DNA of 64,000 bases from Proteles cristata cristata (GCA_017311185.1 JAESUZ010003897.1:186001-250000), one strand, 5' to 3'; counted from the stretch's first letter, positions 22,678 to 34,049 are shown. Numbers and translations are program-made. The notes: generated from the letters alone by a model not told the origin.

Positions 22678-22899
22678 GGGGCGCCTGGGTGGCTTAGTCG
22701 GTTAAGTGTCCGACTTTCGCTTAGGTCATGATCTCACGGTTCGTGGGTTCGAGCCCCGCGTCGGGGTATGTGCTGACTGCCAGCTCAGAGCCTGGAGCCT
22801 GTTTCAGCCTGTGACTCCCTCTTTCTCTGACCCTCCCCTGCTCACGCTGTCTCTCTCTCTCTCCTAAAAATAAAAAAACAAAAAAAAACAAAAAAAACA
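22678..22899 (+). repeat. CAN-SINE, young type
   Basis: TSD tttaaagtggctttcag / attaaagtggctttcag. A-rich tail broken by c (aaacaaaaaaaacaaa). Confidence 0.96.
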
Positions 22900-22915
22900 T
22901 TAAAGTGGCTTTCAG

Positions 22916-23944
22916 ATTGACAGCCTTGAGGCATTGGGTACATTCAAACACCAAAGATTCTTCCATTGTGTTCACTATCCTTTTTAAAGACTAAAAAGAT
23001 AACTGATATATTCCAGAAATATTTTCAGTGGAGTGGACAGAAAAGTTTTCTGGTTGAGTTTCAATTTGTCAAAGAATTCAATTAACAGGAAACTTCCTGT
23101 CCCCTGAAAATCATGATGAATCTCAGTTATGATTAGATGGTGAAACAGCTCTTATTATGTTTCCTGCAGATTCACTGCTTAATTTTCTTTAGTGTCTGGT
23201 TAGGTCTACGCATAATTGAACTCTGAAGAGTTTTTTTTCAAAACAGTATCTATCTAGGTAGGCTATAGTCCAAGAACTATTCAGTTTCTGGAATTACTTG
23301 AAGAAATTCAGAAGGCAAAAGTTGTGTAAATTCTTGGCACATTCCTTGGACAAGTCAGATAGTGCTGGTTACCAGTTCTAATGTGGATACATTTCCACTT
23401 TAACCAGAAATTTGAAGTTCTGCTATTTATTCTTACAATCTGCCATGGTTATTATTATAATGACATTTGATGGTTAGAAGTCATAGAAAATATTGCACTT
23501 AGAATTACTTGATTCTACACAACCTTGTTTAGTACATTATACATTCTCATTTCTAAACTGCTTTCAAAATTCCACTTTTGGACTTTTGCAGATAAGCCAA
23601 CAAATGAAGCGAAGCTGGTTACCAACCAACAGTTCCATTTTTGCAGTTTCTCCATCATAGTTGTATATTTATTTAAATATTTGCTTGCATATTGTTCTTA
23701 TTTTGTAAGAATGTGAGAAAATGGAAAATGAAAATGCAGATTCTATAGATTAATTGAGGCTCACAAACTTAGTACAATTGAGGAAAATGTAGAAATAAGA
23801 TAAACTATTGGTCACAGCTTTATAAATGTTCTACAGGTCTCTTTCAAAAGCAAAGGATTAGATCCAAAAATGAGGGTGATGAAATTTGTCTCTCAGAAGA
23901 TAAAATACTAACCAATCTCCTTTAAGGTAAATTTTACACATGGC
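22916..23944. other. Non-coding, unique
   Basis: About 1 kb without any repeat I recognise and with no coding signal. One of the longer repeat-free stretches 5' of the gene. Confidence 0.55.
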
Positions 23945-24380
23945 TGGTATATTAGTTTCCTAGAGCTGCTGTAACAAAGTACCACAAACACAGAGGCTGA
24001 AAAGAATATAAATTCATTCTCTTACTGTTTTGGAGGCCAGAAGTCCAAAATTAAGATGTCAGCAAGGCCGTAATCCCTCTGAAGACTCAAGGGAAGTATC
24101 CTTTCTTGCCTCTTTCTTTGCTTCCTGTGTTCGCTGGTCATCCTAAGCATTCCTTGGCTTGTAGCTATATCATGCCAATCCCTATTGTCACCTGGCCTTC
24201 TTCTCTGCATATCTTCTTATAAAAATACCAGTCATTGGATTTAGGGGCCACTGTAATCTAGTATTACTTCATTTTAACTAACTATACCTGCAAAGAACCT
24301 ACTTCCAAATAAGATTATATTTTGAGGTTCCAGGTGGACATGGATTTGGGTGGGTACTATTTGATTCAGTACAGCTAGGT
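23945..24380. repeat. Ancient interspersed repeat, family not named
   Basis: Ordered text of a very common mammalian repeat: tattagtttcctagagctgc, aacaaagtaccacaaacac, ttttggaggccagaagtcca, cagtcattggatttaggg, ccaaataagattatattttg. I cannot assign the family by eye. Confidence 0.75.
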
Positions 24381-24716
24381 TAATGGATCATGATTAAGAT
24401 TCCATGAAGTCCAATTATTAATTCTAAATCAGGTCATATTTGGTGGTGAAAGATCAGAAATTTACTCAAATTACCTCAAGTTAAATAAATTTTACTGTAA
24501 GGAAACAATTCTTGGGGGGAGTCCAAGAAAACAGAACAATGAAGACAAAAATTAGGACAAGTTAGGTTTCCTTAGCCCACACTTATGTAGAGAGCTAAAG
24601 ATTGTTACTGTTTTCAATGATATAATTCACAGCTGTCTCATGATATTTTGTTTGGCTCAACTCATTCTACGGACTACATTTTCTTGGTTCAGGTGTCACT
24701 GTGTGCTCAGTCAGCT

Positions 24717-24776
<60 letters not shown>

Positions 24777-24780
24777 AAGA
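24717..24780. repeat. (TG)n(AG)n compound microsatellite
   Basis: About 12 TG units followed by about 20 AG units with two small breaks. Confidence 0.95.
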
Positions 24781-25305
24781 CATAGGGCTGGGATAGGAAC
24801 TGCTCTCTTAAAAGAGTTTGCAGTTTGCAAGAGGGGAGGTAATTATTAGTCTCTCTCTCTAATACATTTCAATAAATGAATCTCGTCTGCCTTTGCTGTA
24901 GTGAAGAAGCATTTGTCATAAGTTTACTTTTTTATTTTAATCATATAAAACACAGGAGTCTGACATCCCAAGCTTCATAATAAAAATACACTGCAATGTG
25001 ATTGTTCAAAGTTTAATTGCCCTGAAAATTCGTTCAGTCCTATAATCATTTTTTGGACTAATACTAGGAACTTGAGGAAGGAAGAAATTTGAGAAAATAG
25101 AACTCCAAATAATTTCTCATTTTACTACCACAATTAGAAAAAAAACGATCAGGGGTGCAGAATTTTTTTGACTTTGGGGGCTATCATTTTCAAAAATATT
25201 AAATTATAATATAAACATTTTTTGAAATTTCTTGAGTTTATCTTCTTACTTTTTTTCTCTTCTGAAACTCAGATGCCCTGAATTCATTTAATCATAACCC
25301 TTGGA

Positions 25306-25527
25306 GGGGCGCCTGGGTGGCTTAGTCGGTTAAGCGTCCAACTTTCGCTTGGGTCATGATCTCATGGTTCGTGGGTTCGAGCCCCGCGTCGGGCTCTGTG
25401 CTGACTGCCAGCTCAGAGCCTGGAGCCTGTTTCAGTCTGTGACTCCTCTCTCTCTGACCCTCCCCTGCTCACGCTGTCTCTCTCTCTCTCTCTCTCCTAG
25501 AAATAAAGAAAACATTAAAAAAAAAAT
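25306..25527 (+). repeat. CAN-SINE, young type
   Basis: TSD ataacccttgg / atgatccttgg. Confidence 0.95.
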
Positions 25528-26588
25528 CATGATCCTTGGGTTAAAAACACATCCCTCATTGGTACAAGGATTGTCTTTATTCATTCATACATTCATTCAC
25601 TTATCATATAATGAACATATGTGAAGCCACTACTCTGCCCAAGACTAAAGCTTCAACAGGAATATATCTACCTGTGTATTCATTCTCCCATCTTGTCCCC
25701 CAGGGTTCTCTGCTTCCCTTTGTACTTCAGGGGTAACCACGACCTTGAGCTTTGCTTTTGAACATTACAAACAAGTTGTCATATTATGTCACTAAGATTT
25801 ACTCATTTTGTTTATACCTGTAGTTTCTTTCATATTTTGAAAATATTTAGTTTTAGTTTGTTATCCCTGCTAGTTAAATAATATTTAATTTTGATTATAC
25901 AACTTTAAGAAAGCTAATATAACTAATGATGATGCAGATCAGCCTTCATAGCTTAAGCTGAAGAGGGATGTGCATGGAGACTAGATATTAGACAAAATTC
26001 AAAGGAAGTCTTTAAATTACTATGATAAACAAGTTAACCATTAACATCTCGGTCATACTAGATCAAAATGATTCAGACTTCATATTTTTTGTCTTTATCA
26101 GTCATCAATGAAACATATCAAACCTATTTAGGTCACCATAGATATGTTATTATTGTATGCCTAAATATTAAACTTTAGCAAATCTAAGCCAAGATGTCAG
26201 TGACATCTAGAAAAACACTAAAATAAAGCACCATTTTTTTCAAGTTTCATAGCGATTATGCAGATAGTTAATTTCTATGTGACCAGAGGTACAGGAATGA
26301 TTCATATTTATAACTTGTGAAATTACTCAGGACAGATTTAGCTAGTTACATTTCAAATTGAAAAGCAAATAAGTAATTTCAAGTAAATGGATTAAACATA
26401 TTTTTAAAACTGCTTTAAATGTCTTAAATACTTTTATCTTTGATCATATTTTTACCTTAGTCCACTTTCACTTTGCACGGCTTTAGTCTCTTATTACCTC
26501 AATTCATCCGTTTAAACTATCATCTTGCTCAACATCTGTAGCATTCAGTATGAACAGTTTATTTTCCACCCTCATCTTCTGTCACTTT
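25528..26588. other. Non-coding, unique
   Basis: AT-rich, no repeat recognised and no coding signal. Confidence 0.5.
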
Positions 26589-26735
26589 TCTGAACTCTAT
26601 ACTCTAGAACCGTACTGACCAATAGTAACTAGCCATATGTGGCTATTTTGATTTTAAATTTAAATTAAATTAAAAACTCAGTTCCCTGGTTGTAGTAGCC
26701 ACTTTTCAAACGTTGTACAGTCACATTTTTCATCA
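26589..26735. repeat. MER5-like hAT fragment
   Basis: Text gtactgaccaatagtaacta, gccatatgtggctattttg and gtagtagccacttttcaaac is typical of non-autonomous hAT-Charlie elements. Confidence 0.65.
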
Positions 26736-26899
26736 TCTTCACTGTTATTTTCTGGCCCTAATTACCATCTCTCCTTGGGATTTTTGTAGTTGTCTTATAC
26801 TTGGCTACACTACTTCTACACTTGCATCTCTATGTTGTTTCCAACCCAGTAGCTAGAATGATTCTTTCATTATATATATACACACAAAAATTATGTTCA

Positions 26900-27078
26900 G
26901 CTTAGTATGTACCAGTTACTACGCTAGGCACTTTACAAATGTCAACTTATTTATTGCTCATAAAGATCCTCTGAGATAGAAACTATTATCCCTCTTTTAC
27001 AGATGAGGAAAATACGGCACAGAAAGACTAAGTAATTTGTCCAAGATCGCCTGGCTCATGAAACATAAATCATATCAT
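26900..27078 (-). repeat. MIR, antisense
   Basis: Nearly full: ccagttactacgctaggcac, aaagatcctctgagataga, ttttacagatgaggaaaata, taatttgtccaagatcgcct. Confidence 0.88.
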
Positions 27079-27094
27079 GTCACTTCTCTGTTTA

Positions 27095-27400
27095 AAATAC
27101 TTCAATAATTCCCCATGTCAGTTATAGTACAAGCCACAGTCCTTCCAAAAACCAAAAGGCCTAAAAGGCTAGATGTGATCTGCATTCTTCCTATACTCAT
27201 TTTCTTCCCATTGCAATTTATTTACACTCTTGTCTATCTCTCCCCAAGTGAATTAAGCTCCGCCAGCGAAGGCAGAGATTTTGGTCCCCTCTCCATTATC
27301 AATTTTTTTCTCAGTGTCCAAAACAAAGCCTTACTAGCAGGCACTTTAAATAATTGCTGCACAAATAAACGTATCCCTTCTCATTTATTCCAAGAGGAAA
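27095..27400 (+). repeat. L2 3' region
   Basis: Continues from the MIR: acttcaataattccccatgt, aaggctagatgtgatctgc, gaattaagctccgccagcga. Matches the ordered L2 3' text loosely. Confidence 0.55.
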
Positions 27401-27644
27401 CAATGTTTAAGGAAAGAGGTTAAATGCAGAGATTTCAGAATTCCCGAATTTTAGAATTATATAAATTCAATTTATTTATGGGTTGTAATACTCAGGACTT
27501 ACTATCTTGTGAGTGTTCATAAAGTCAAACAATATTAACAAAGTCATAAATTGTGTAAAATTAAAATTTATGAGCATATACAAAACTCCTCCTAATAATG
27601 GGTAAATTCTTTCAGAGAAAGAATAAAAATGAAAGGCACCACTT

Positions 27645-27868
27645 TTTTTTTTATATCTTTTACGTTTATTTATTTTTGAGAGACAGAATAAGACAGAGCG
27701 TGAGCAGGGGAGGGGCAGAGAGAGAAGGAGACACAGAGTTTGAAGCAGGTCCAGGCTCTGAGCAAGCATTCAGCATAGAGCCTGACGCAGGGCTCAATCC
27801 CAGAGCCAAAAGATCACGACCTGAGCCAAAGTCAGATGCTCAACCGATTGAGCCACTCAGGTGCCCCC
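27645..27868 (-). repeat. CAN-SINE, old type
   Basis: TSD aaaggcaccacttttt / aaaagtgccattctttt. Head gagccactcaggtgccccc. Confidence 0.92.
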
Positions 27869-28838
27869 AAAAGTGCCATTCTTTTGACATTTAAATGTGA
27901 CAGGTTAAAACAAAAACAAAAACAAAAAACAAAAAACCGCCTTGAGAGGGAGCACCTATAAGAGAGTAGATTTTGGAATTTTGGACTGTAATGATTTGGA
28001 TAAGATGAACTTCAGTGGATTGTCTGCTCCTCTAAATGTCCAAGAACAAAGCACTGTCCTAGCAAATCAACAACTGTGGCGGGTTCCATTCCAAGATGAT
28101 CACCCCCTTGGGTAATATATCTGAAAAACAATTCAGTGAGTACAGTAGCTTTAGTATTTTTCAGATCGAGTAAAGGGTGTGGAAAAGACCAATGAATATT
28201 CGTCAGGAACAATAATGGAAAATAATTGTAAACTTTGGTAGTGGTCAGTTTCAAGAGCTGAATGCTATTTCATATTATTGTATTCTTTTTTCAACTTTGT
28301 CTTCTGTTATATGTTCATCTGAGGTTCATTTGCTTCCTTTTTTTTTTTTTTTTTTAAACTGCTCAAAGCATTGGGTTTTCCTTTGTATGGCAGAAAAAGT
28401 TATGCTGGGTATACTTAGAACATTTTTAAAAATTTTATTTTTCCCCATATTCACAAGAACATCTAGCTAATTTGTAAACATGCTCACTTCTGTGTGCCAC
28501 TCTCAGAGATCCTTTTTCTCTAGATTTGAGAGTGGAGTCCGGAAACCTAACGTGTCAGACCCTTCTTTGAGAACTACTAGACTCGATGCTATTTTCATAT
28601 TTGGCAACTTTCAAAATATTAGTTTTAGAAATCCAAAGAGGGGAGGGCAAACTTCGTTGGCTGTCAGAAGGAGCAAGACTGAGTAGCTTATGTTGTGCCA
28701 TACTGTAAAAACTTTTCCTCGGTTTGCAGATATTCCGTCCCTGGGGAGGAAATCCGTTCGTTTTCACGGAGTAATTAACAATCTTTCCACCAGTTCCGTC
28801 AAGTCTCTCAGGATGCCCAAAAGTCATGAACTCACCTC
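27869..28838. other. Non-coding, proximal 5' flank of PDS5A
   Basis: 27905-27938 is a CAAAAA-type run and 28338-28357 a poly-T run. Otherwise unique. GC content climbs from about 28,730 towards the CpG island. Confidence 0.6.
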
Positions 28839-29500
28839 CGCGGCGTAACGTAAACCTCCTTTCGTCCCGTGTCCCCTCACAGGACCGCCCGGGACCGGGT
28901 TCACTTCCCGCCACAGGGGCCCCTCCTCGGCTTGCCCTTTAGGTTCAATCCTCCCAGAGGCGCTCGGAGCGGCAAGTCTTGGCGCCAACCGGGTGGCGGC
29001 GCTGTCCGCCCCGCGCGCGGCCGCCTCGGGCCCGAGGGAGGCGGAGGCACGGCCGGCGGAGGAAGGGGAGGGAGCGAGGCGCGCTCCCTGCTCTCGCGTG
29101 CTCTCGCACCGCTCGCGTGACCGGCTGGTGTGTGAGGGAAGCGCCGGCTCCTGGGGGCACGGACGGCCGGGCGCGCGCCGCTGCAAGGGGCGTCCGGGTC
29201 CGGGTCGGCGGACCCGGCCGGGTCTAGGTGCGGACCGGTGGGCTGCGGGGGTCCCGGGCGGACACAGGCGCACACGCTCCCGGAGGAGCCTTCTCTGAGG
29301 CTGCTCTTCCTCGGCCAGACGGAGAGCGGCAGTGTCTCCCCGCCCAGCGCACACTCGCCCCGCGTCTCCCCCCGCGGCGGCTGCTCCTCCTCGGCACCGC
29401 CAGCCCCAGCGCCGCTCCGGGGCGGGCGGCGGCGGCGGCGGGACCCGCGGAGCCGCTTTGTGTGCAGCCCGACGAGGGGCGGCGGCGCAACCACCTGACA
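28836..29500 (-). promoter_or_regulatory. Candidate divergent (minus-strand) first exon
   Basis: On the minus strand the island edge reads GCGGAG then GTGAGTTC, a perfect donor consensus with the exon end at 28836 and the intron starting at 28835. Divergent transcripts are common at CpG-island promoters. The 5' limit given is only the island interior; no start site is visible. Inferred, with no coding content assumed. Confidence 0.3.
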
Positions 29501-29547
29501 GAGGCCCGGGCGCTCGATGCACCTTCCGCCCGCATGAGGAGGAGGAG
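29230..29547 (+). other. PDS5A: Candidate PDS5A untranslated exon 1
   Basis: Predicted from a donor-like GAG followed by GTAAAG at 29547/29548 and a good acceptor 860 bases later. The start is a guess, since the sequence gives no clear initiator. It would hold two short upstream frames: ATG at 29517 (6 codons, stop 29535-29537) and ATG at 29534 (7 codons, stop reached in exon 2 at 30418-30420). A weaker alternative donor, CCA followed by GTAAGG, is at 29678/29679. Confidence 0.4.
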
Positions 29548-29614
29548 GTAAAGGCGGCGGCGGCGGCCGCTCGGCTCCCGCCCTCGGTTGGTGGAGGGAG
29601 AGGACGGAAGGGGA

Positions 29615-29645
29615 GACCGGAGGCGGGGGGTGGGGGGGGCGCAGG
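29615..29645 (+). promoter_or_regulatory. G-run, quadruplex-forming candidate
   Basis: Runs of six and eight G separated by one T, next to shorter G pairs, just inside candidate intron 1. Confidence 0.5.
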
Positions 29646-30410
29646 ACCTAGGCCCGGCAGGGCTGCCCGGAGGTGCCAGTAAGGCCTCGGCAGCGCCAGA
29701 CGGCGCCGAGCAGTCGGGACCGAGAGAAGCCGCCAGGGTCCCTCAGCCGAAGTTGAAGGAACAAAATGTGAAGTGCGGAGCCGCGTCAGCCGCTTCCTGG
29801 CGTGGGGTTTGGGGTGGAGGGCGGCTTGTTTTCCCCTCCCGCGGGACAAGGGAGGGGCGGGAGCGTGGCGGGGACGCCCGGGGTCCCGAAGCTCGGCCCG
29901 GCAAAGGCGTTCGTCTCTCGGATCCGCCGTTGCGTGTGGGTCCGTGTGGGTCCCTAGTTTTGCGGCCTAAGCCGAGCCCTATAGGCCTCGCGTCTTCTTT
30001 CCTGGAGGGGACCGGCCGGGCGGGGACTCAGGGTTTCTCTCCCACCGAGCCGGGGCCTTGGGGGCCTCGCCGGGCTCGGGGGGTTCCCAAACTTAGGACC
30101 TCGGTGCTCGGGGGTGGATTTCATTGTGAAGGGTGGAATGGGAAACTCCTGGCGCTGCTCGGCGCTTCCCGCGGCCGCGGCGGCTGGTGCCAGAGAGCCC
30201 CGTGGGCCCGGGGCTGGCGGGGCCCGCATGAGTGGGGGCAGCGGGGCGGCTGCCGGGCTCCAGGCACCGGGGGGATCGAGCGGCGGAGGCGCCGCGGAGT
30301 CTTCGGCCTCCCTAGAGAAAGCGCCCTTTGCAGATTAGAGATTTTTGAAATGAAAAAAGAGGTTACAAAGTCTCCCCTTTCTCGCTGAACTTTTGTTTTC
30401 TGACCGATAG

Positions 30411-30450
30411 AGGCCGGTAGAGGACTGTGAAAGAAAAGTTGTCCCCCAGG
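30411..30450 (+). other. PDS5A: PDS5A exon 2, 5' untranslated part
   Basis: Preceded by a pyrimidine-rich acceptor, cttttgttttctgaccgatag, with a branch-like ctgaac about 25 bases upstream. A second possible acceptor AG is at 30419-30420. The 40 bases lead into the start codon context agg-ATG-G, with A at -3 and G at +4 (strong). Confidence 0.6.
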
Positions 30451-30588
30451 ATGGACTTCACCGCGCAGCCCAAGCCTGCCACTGCCCTCTGTGGCGTCGT
30501 GAGTGCAGATGGGAAAATCGCTTACCCTCCGGGGGTAAAGGAGATCACCGACAAGATCACCACGGATGAAATGATCAAGCGACTGAAG
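30451..30588 (+). CDS. PDS5A: PDS5A, first coding exon (46 codons)
   Basis: N-terminus of PDS5 cohesin-associated factor A, a large nuclear HEAT-repeat protein that binds the cohesin ring and, with WAPL, sororin and the acetyltransferases, controls cohesin release, sister-chromatid cohesion and loop size. The exon encodes [17 protein letters not shown] then [15 protein letters not shown] and [13 protein letters not shown]. The first 17 residues are specific to PDS5A. The paralogue PDS5B shares only the later [14 protein letters not shown] block. The start has a strong Kozak context, and the upstream frame is closed by the in-frame tag at 30408. The exon ends exactly on a codon (phase 0) at AAG followed by GTAAGC, a good donor. 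The rest of the protein, more than 1,250 residues in mammals, lies beyond this window. Confidence 0.96.
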
Positions 30589-31308
30589 GTAAGCATCTAG
30601 ACACAGTGTTCACACTTCAGACCTCTGTGGTGGGAGGTGCTCTCTCCTGTGTTATTACTGCACTACTAGTGCCTTTACAGTGTCACCTACCAGGTTTTCT
30701 TAGATATCTTATAGTCTCCTTTTTTTACTCTCTCTGAAAAGGATTGTTCCATCTTGGCTATATCTTTGAGTAGTGAGTTCTGGAGAAACTGGAGAAACAT
30801 AATCATCATGGGAAATTAAAAGGAGTGTGCCTGCTTTTTCAAACATAAAAATATAAGTGTTTTTATAACTTTTTTTTCCTAGAAATATTCATGAGAATAT
30901 TGCTCGGAGTGGCTTACAACCTTAAATGTAGGCAGTAGTTTGCCTAGGAAGGTTCCTATTTGCATCAGTTTCTGAGGAGATTGATTTAATCACAGGGGCA
31001 TTTTTATTAAATTGCCACAATTTTCTAATATCCAGAACCTTAAATATGTATTTAGTGTGGTTAAACTTTGACAAAATGTACTGACTTCAGAATTCAGACT
31101 TGAAATAAAGTTATGATTTAGGTCCACATGTTCAAAGGGGGTTCAAGAGAGAGTATTTAGCTCTCTTTAATAAAATTAGCGTATTTAAAGCATGATGATC
31201 CTAAGATTAAGGTTGTAAATTTCAGCCTTACATTGGTCATTTTTTTGCTTTCTGTTGCACAGACATAGATCATGCCCACAGCCTTACATGATACATGCTA
31301 TTCTTGTT
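30589..31308. other. Intron start, unique DNA
   Basis: SINE-free 720 bases directly after the exon, which could hold intronic regulatory sites. No specific motif is claimed. Confidence 0.5.
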
Positions 31309-31435
31309 AAGGGATCAACTTGATGCAGTGGTTCTCACCCAGGGCATCTTTGACACGCCACTCCCACCCTGGAGTCATTTGCCAGTGCTGAAGACATTTT
31401 GGTTGTCACATGTGGGGCTAGGTTGGAGCAAGGAA
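31309..31435 (+). repeat. hAT-Charlie type fragment
   Basis: gatgcagtggttctcaccca, gtcatttgccagtgctgaag and acattttggttgtcacatgt follow the usual order of a short hAT element. Its right end is decayed. Confidence 0.65.
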
Positions 31436-32047
31436 AGAGAAGGATTTGAGGCAGGGAGTCCTGTTAGGAAACTTAATAGTAATATAGGTGAAAGATGTTG
31501 AAATCTTGAAGTAGGGCTATGGTAGTGGGTAGAGAAGTAGAGAAGGATTCAAAAAATGTTTACTAGTTAGAAATCAATTAGACATGGTGGGAGAAGAAGG
31601 AAGAATCAATGTAGATAGTATTTCTACCTTGGACAACTTGATAAAATTTATTTTTAGGGAATGATCTTGCCCATTTGTTCTTAGCGCTTAGTGTAGTGTG
31701 CCTAGTAAATGTTTACAGTGTGAGTGTTTAATGAATATTTAAAGTATTCCTGTAGCTTAGTTTTTAAAATCTAATTAGATTCTGCAATTAGTTGCCTCTT
31801 GGGAAGGAAGAGGACACAATAGCTTCCATTAAAACAAACTTGATACTAGGTATATGTGAAGTGAGGTGCTTGATTGATGCTTTTTAAGGTTATATTGAAT
31901 GTTTAGAGATACTGAAAAATTATGAAATACAAAGCTGTTTGCTACAAGTAAACAACTTGTAGACCTTTTAATTTTTATTTTCATATTAAGAATATTGAAA
32001 TCTTGATTGGTAGTGATGGATAATCTGGTTAATAAAGAGTCACCACA
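31436..32047. other. Intronic, unique
   Basis: No repeat or coding signal recognised. Confidence 0.5.
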
Positions 32048-32231
32048 AGTGTCCGTTTTGGCTCAGGTCATGATCTTGTGGTCTGTGCATTCGATCCCCA
32101 TGTTGGGCTCTGTGCTGACTGCTCAGAGCCTGGAGCCTGTTTCAGATTTTGTGTGTGTCTCTCTCTGCCCTTCTCCCACTTGCATTCTGTCTCTTTCTCT
32201 CTCAAGAATCGATAAACATTTAAAAAAAATT
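32048..32231 (+). repeat. CAN-SINE, old type, 5'-truncated
   Basis: Starts inside the tRNA part at caagtgtccgttttggctca. The tail ends aagaatcgataaacattt. TSD aaagagtcacca / aaagagttaca. Confidence 0.9.
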
Positions 32232-32354
32232 AAAAAGAGTTACAATTGTATGTACTTTTTGTACTTGAAGATAGATTATCAGAAATACTGTTATGTAAAT
32301 GGGCATATGGCCAAGTTTAGAATGAACATTGGGTTAGGATATTTTTCTTTTCTT

Positions 32355-32513
32355 TTTTAATGTTTATTTTTGAGAGAGAGCAAGCATGAGCAGGGAAGGG
32401 GCAGAGAGGGAGGGAGACAGTATTCTGGCTCCATGCTGTCAGCACAAAGCCCAACATGGAGCTCAAACCCAGCAAACCGAAGTCCGATGCTCAACCCGAG
32501 CCACTCAGGTACC
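32355..32513 (-). repeat. CAN-SINE, old type, internally shortened
   Basis: TSD attgggttaggatat on both sides. Lacks part of the tRNA-like region. Confidence 0.92.
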
Positions 32514-32611
32514 ATTGGGTTAGGATATCTATTTCTTATGAGTTCTTTTGGAAGTTAAAATTGACATACATACTAACCATTTTGAACGTCCTGCTAAAAT
32601 TTTGCTTTTCT

Positions 32612-32822
32612 CAAGTGCCTGGGTGGCTCAGTTGGTTAAATGTCCATCCACTCTTGGTGGTTCAGGTCACCATCTTGCAGGTTTGTGAGTTCGAGACCTG
32701 TGTCAGGCTTTAGCTCAGAGCCTGGAGCCAGCTTTGAATTCTGTGTCTCCCTCTCTCTCTGCACGTCACCCATTCTCTCTCTCTCTCTCAAAGTAAATAA
32801 ACATTAAAAAATATTCTTAAAA
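32612..32822 (+). repeat. CAN-SINE, old type
   Basis: Head caagtgcctgggtggctcag, tail tctctcaaagtaaataaaca. Confidence 0.9.
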
Positions 32823-33159
32823 GAATTCTTTTTAATTTTCTAAGACTCTTATGATTTTGTTTTCCTCCTGTTTTTCCAAATCTGTCTTGACTTTGTACTT
32901 CCTAGAGATCCCTGGTTGGCTAAAGTAGTACTGTCTCATAGGAAGTATAGATTTTTAACAATGTTTAACTATTTTTGATAATTTTTGTATTGACTAGGCC
33001 CTTAATTACGTACCAATATTGTTAATTCAGTAGATTTTTTTTTTTTATAGCAACAGTGTTCAAAATCTGTATAAATACAAACAGGGCTTAAAGGCAGTTA
33101 AAGTCTTGGTCAATGGAATTCAGAGATGTTTGGTCCATTCTCTTCAGTATTCAAGAATG

Positions 33160-33350
33160 GAACAAGCATTTTTACAATAGAATCATAATTTTAGAGTTAA
33201 AAGGATGTTAAAATAAGTTTTGGAACTCCCCATATTTCACAGAAGAGAAAATTTAGGCCCAAAGTTGCCAAGTAACATGTACCAAGATTAGTCATAGAGG
33301 TGCTCAGTGGCAGAGCCAGGGCACTAGCATCATATTTATTTTCATTCTTA
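33160..33350. repeat. MIR-class ancient repeat
   Basis: tcataattttagagttaaaa, catatttcacagaagagaaa and gctcagtggcagagccaggg keep the order of a MIR-like or related element. Subfamily not assigned. Confidence 0.5.
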
Positions 33351-33401
33351 CAGCTGATTTCCTTCAAAGGAATCTAAACTAAGAATAACTAAGAAGTTGT
33401 G

Positions 33402-33621
33402 ATTTTTTTTTTTTTTAATGTTTTATTTATTTCTAGGAGAGAGAGAGAGACAGCGTGAGCAGGGGAGGGTCAGAGAGAGAGGGAGTCACAGACTGAAACA
33501 GGCCCCAGGCTCTGAGCTGGCAGTCAGCACAGAGCCCGACATGGGGCTCGAACCCACGAACGCGAGATCATGACCCAAGCGAAAGTCGGACGCTTAACCG
33601 ACTAAGCCACCCGGGCGCCCC
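33402..33621 (-). repeat. CAN-SINE, young type
   Basis: TSD aagaagttgtgattttt on both sides. Confidence 0.97.
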
Positions 33622-33815
33622 AAGAAGTTGTGATTTTTATTATGCATTTGAAAATGGTAAAGTGAAAAGAGAAAGAAATCTGAGTTAAGATGTAGGATAG
33701 CATTTTTTTAACATTAGAAACTACTGTGATGCTTTGAACTTTCTTGAAAGTAGTTCTTAGAGTAGGTCTTTGGAACTGCTAAAACACTTTCATGTATTAG
33801 AAATTTTAATTTCAG

Positions 33816-34010
33816 GGGCGCCTGCGTGTCTCAGTCATTTGAGCATCCAACTCTGATTTTGGCTCAGGTCATAATCTCACCATCAGATCAAGCCCTGCTT
33901 TGGGCTTTAGGCTATGTGCTGAGCATGGAGCCTGTTTAAGATTCTCTCTCTGCCTCTCATCCTCTCCCACTTGCTGGAGCATGTGCTCTTTCTCTCTCTC
34001 AAAAAAAAGA
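33816..34010 (+). repeat. CAN-SINE, old type
   Basis: TSD gaaattttaattt on both sides. Head ggggcgcctgcgtgtctcag. Confidence 0.92.
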
Positions 34011-34049
34011 AATTTTAATTTAAGCTTCTAAGGAATTATTTCACATATT

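Larger units (their letters stand above)
28840..30335 (+). promoter_or_regulatory. PDS5A: CpG island promoter of PDS5A
   Basis: About 1.5 kb of CpG-dense, GC-rich DNA in an otherwise AT-rich window. It contains GC boxes (gaggggcgggagc near 29853; ccggggcgggcgg near 29417), a CGG run (29422-29436) and long G runs (29620-29641). No TATA box or CCAAT box in a convincing place, as usual for a housekeeping gene. The SINEs stop at 27868 and resume only at 32048. Long open frames on both strands here, up to 341 codons, come from the base composition and are not genes. Confidence 0.93.

Noticed and set aside
23945..24380. Naming this ancient repeat, and those at 11440, 37192 and 55425
   Set aside because: The text is familiar as widespread mammalian repeat, but I could not assign a family safely without a library search.
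1..28800. Neighbouring gene upstream of PDS5A
   Set aside because: In human the next gene on this side (N4BP2) is tens of kilobases away. No exon-like sequence was recognised in this flank.
28824..29849. 341-codon minus-strand open frame and about ten other long frames on both strands
   Set aside because: They sit wholly in the CpG island, where stop codons are rare because of GC content. Products are Pro/Arg/Ala/Gly rich without any domain, and they overlap in several frames.
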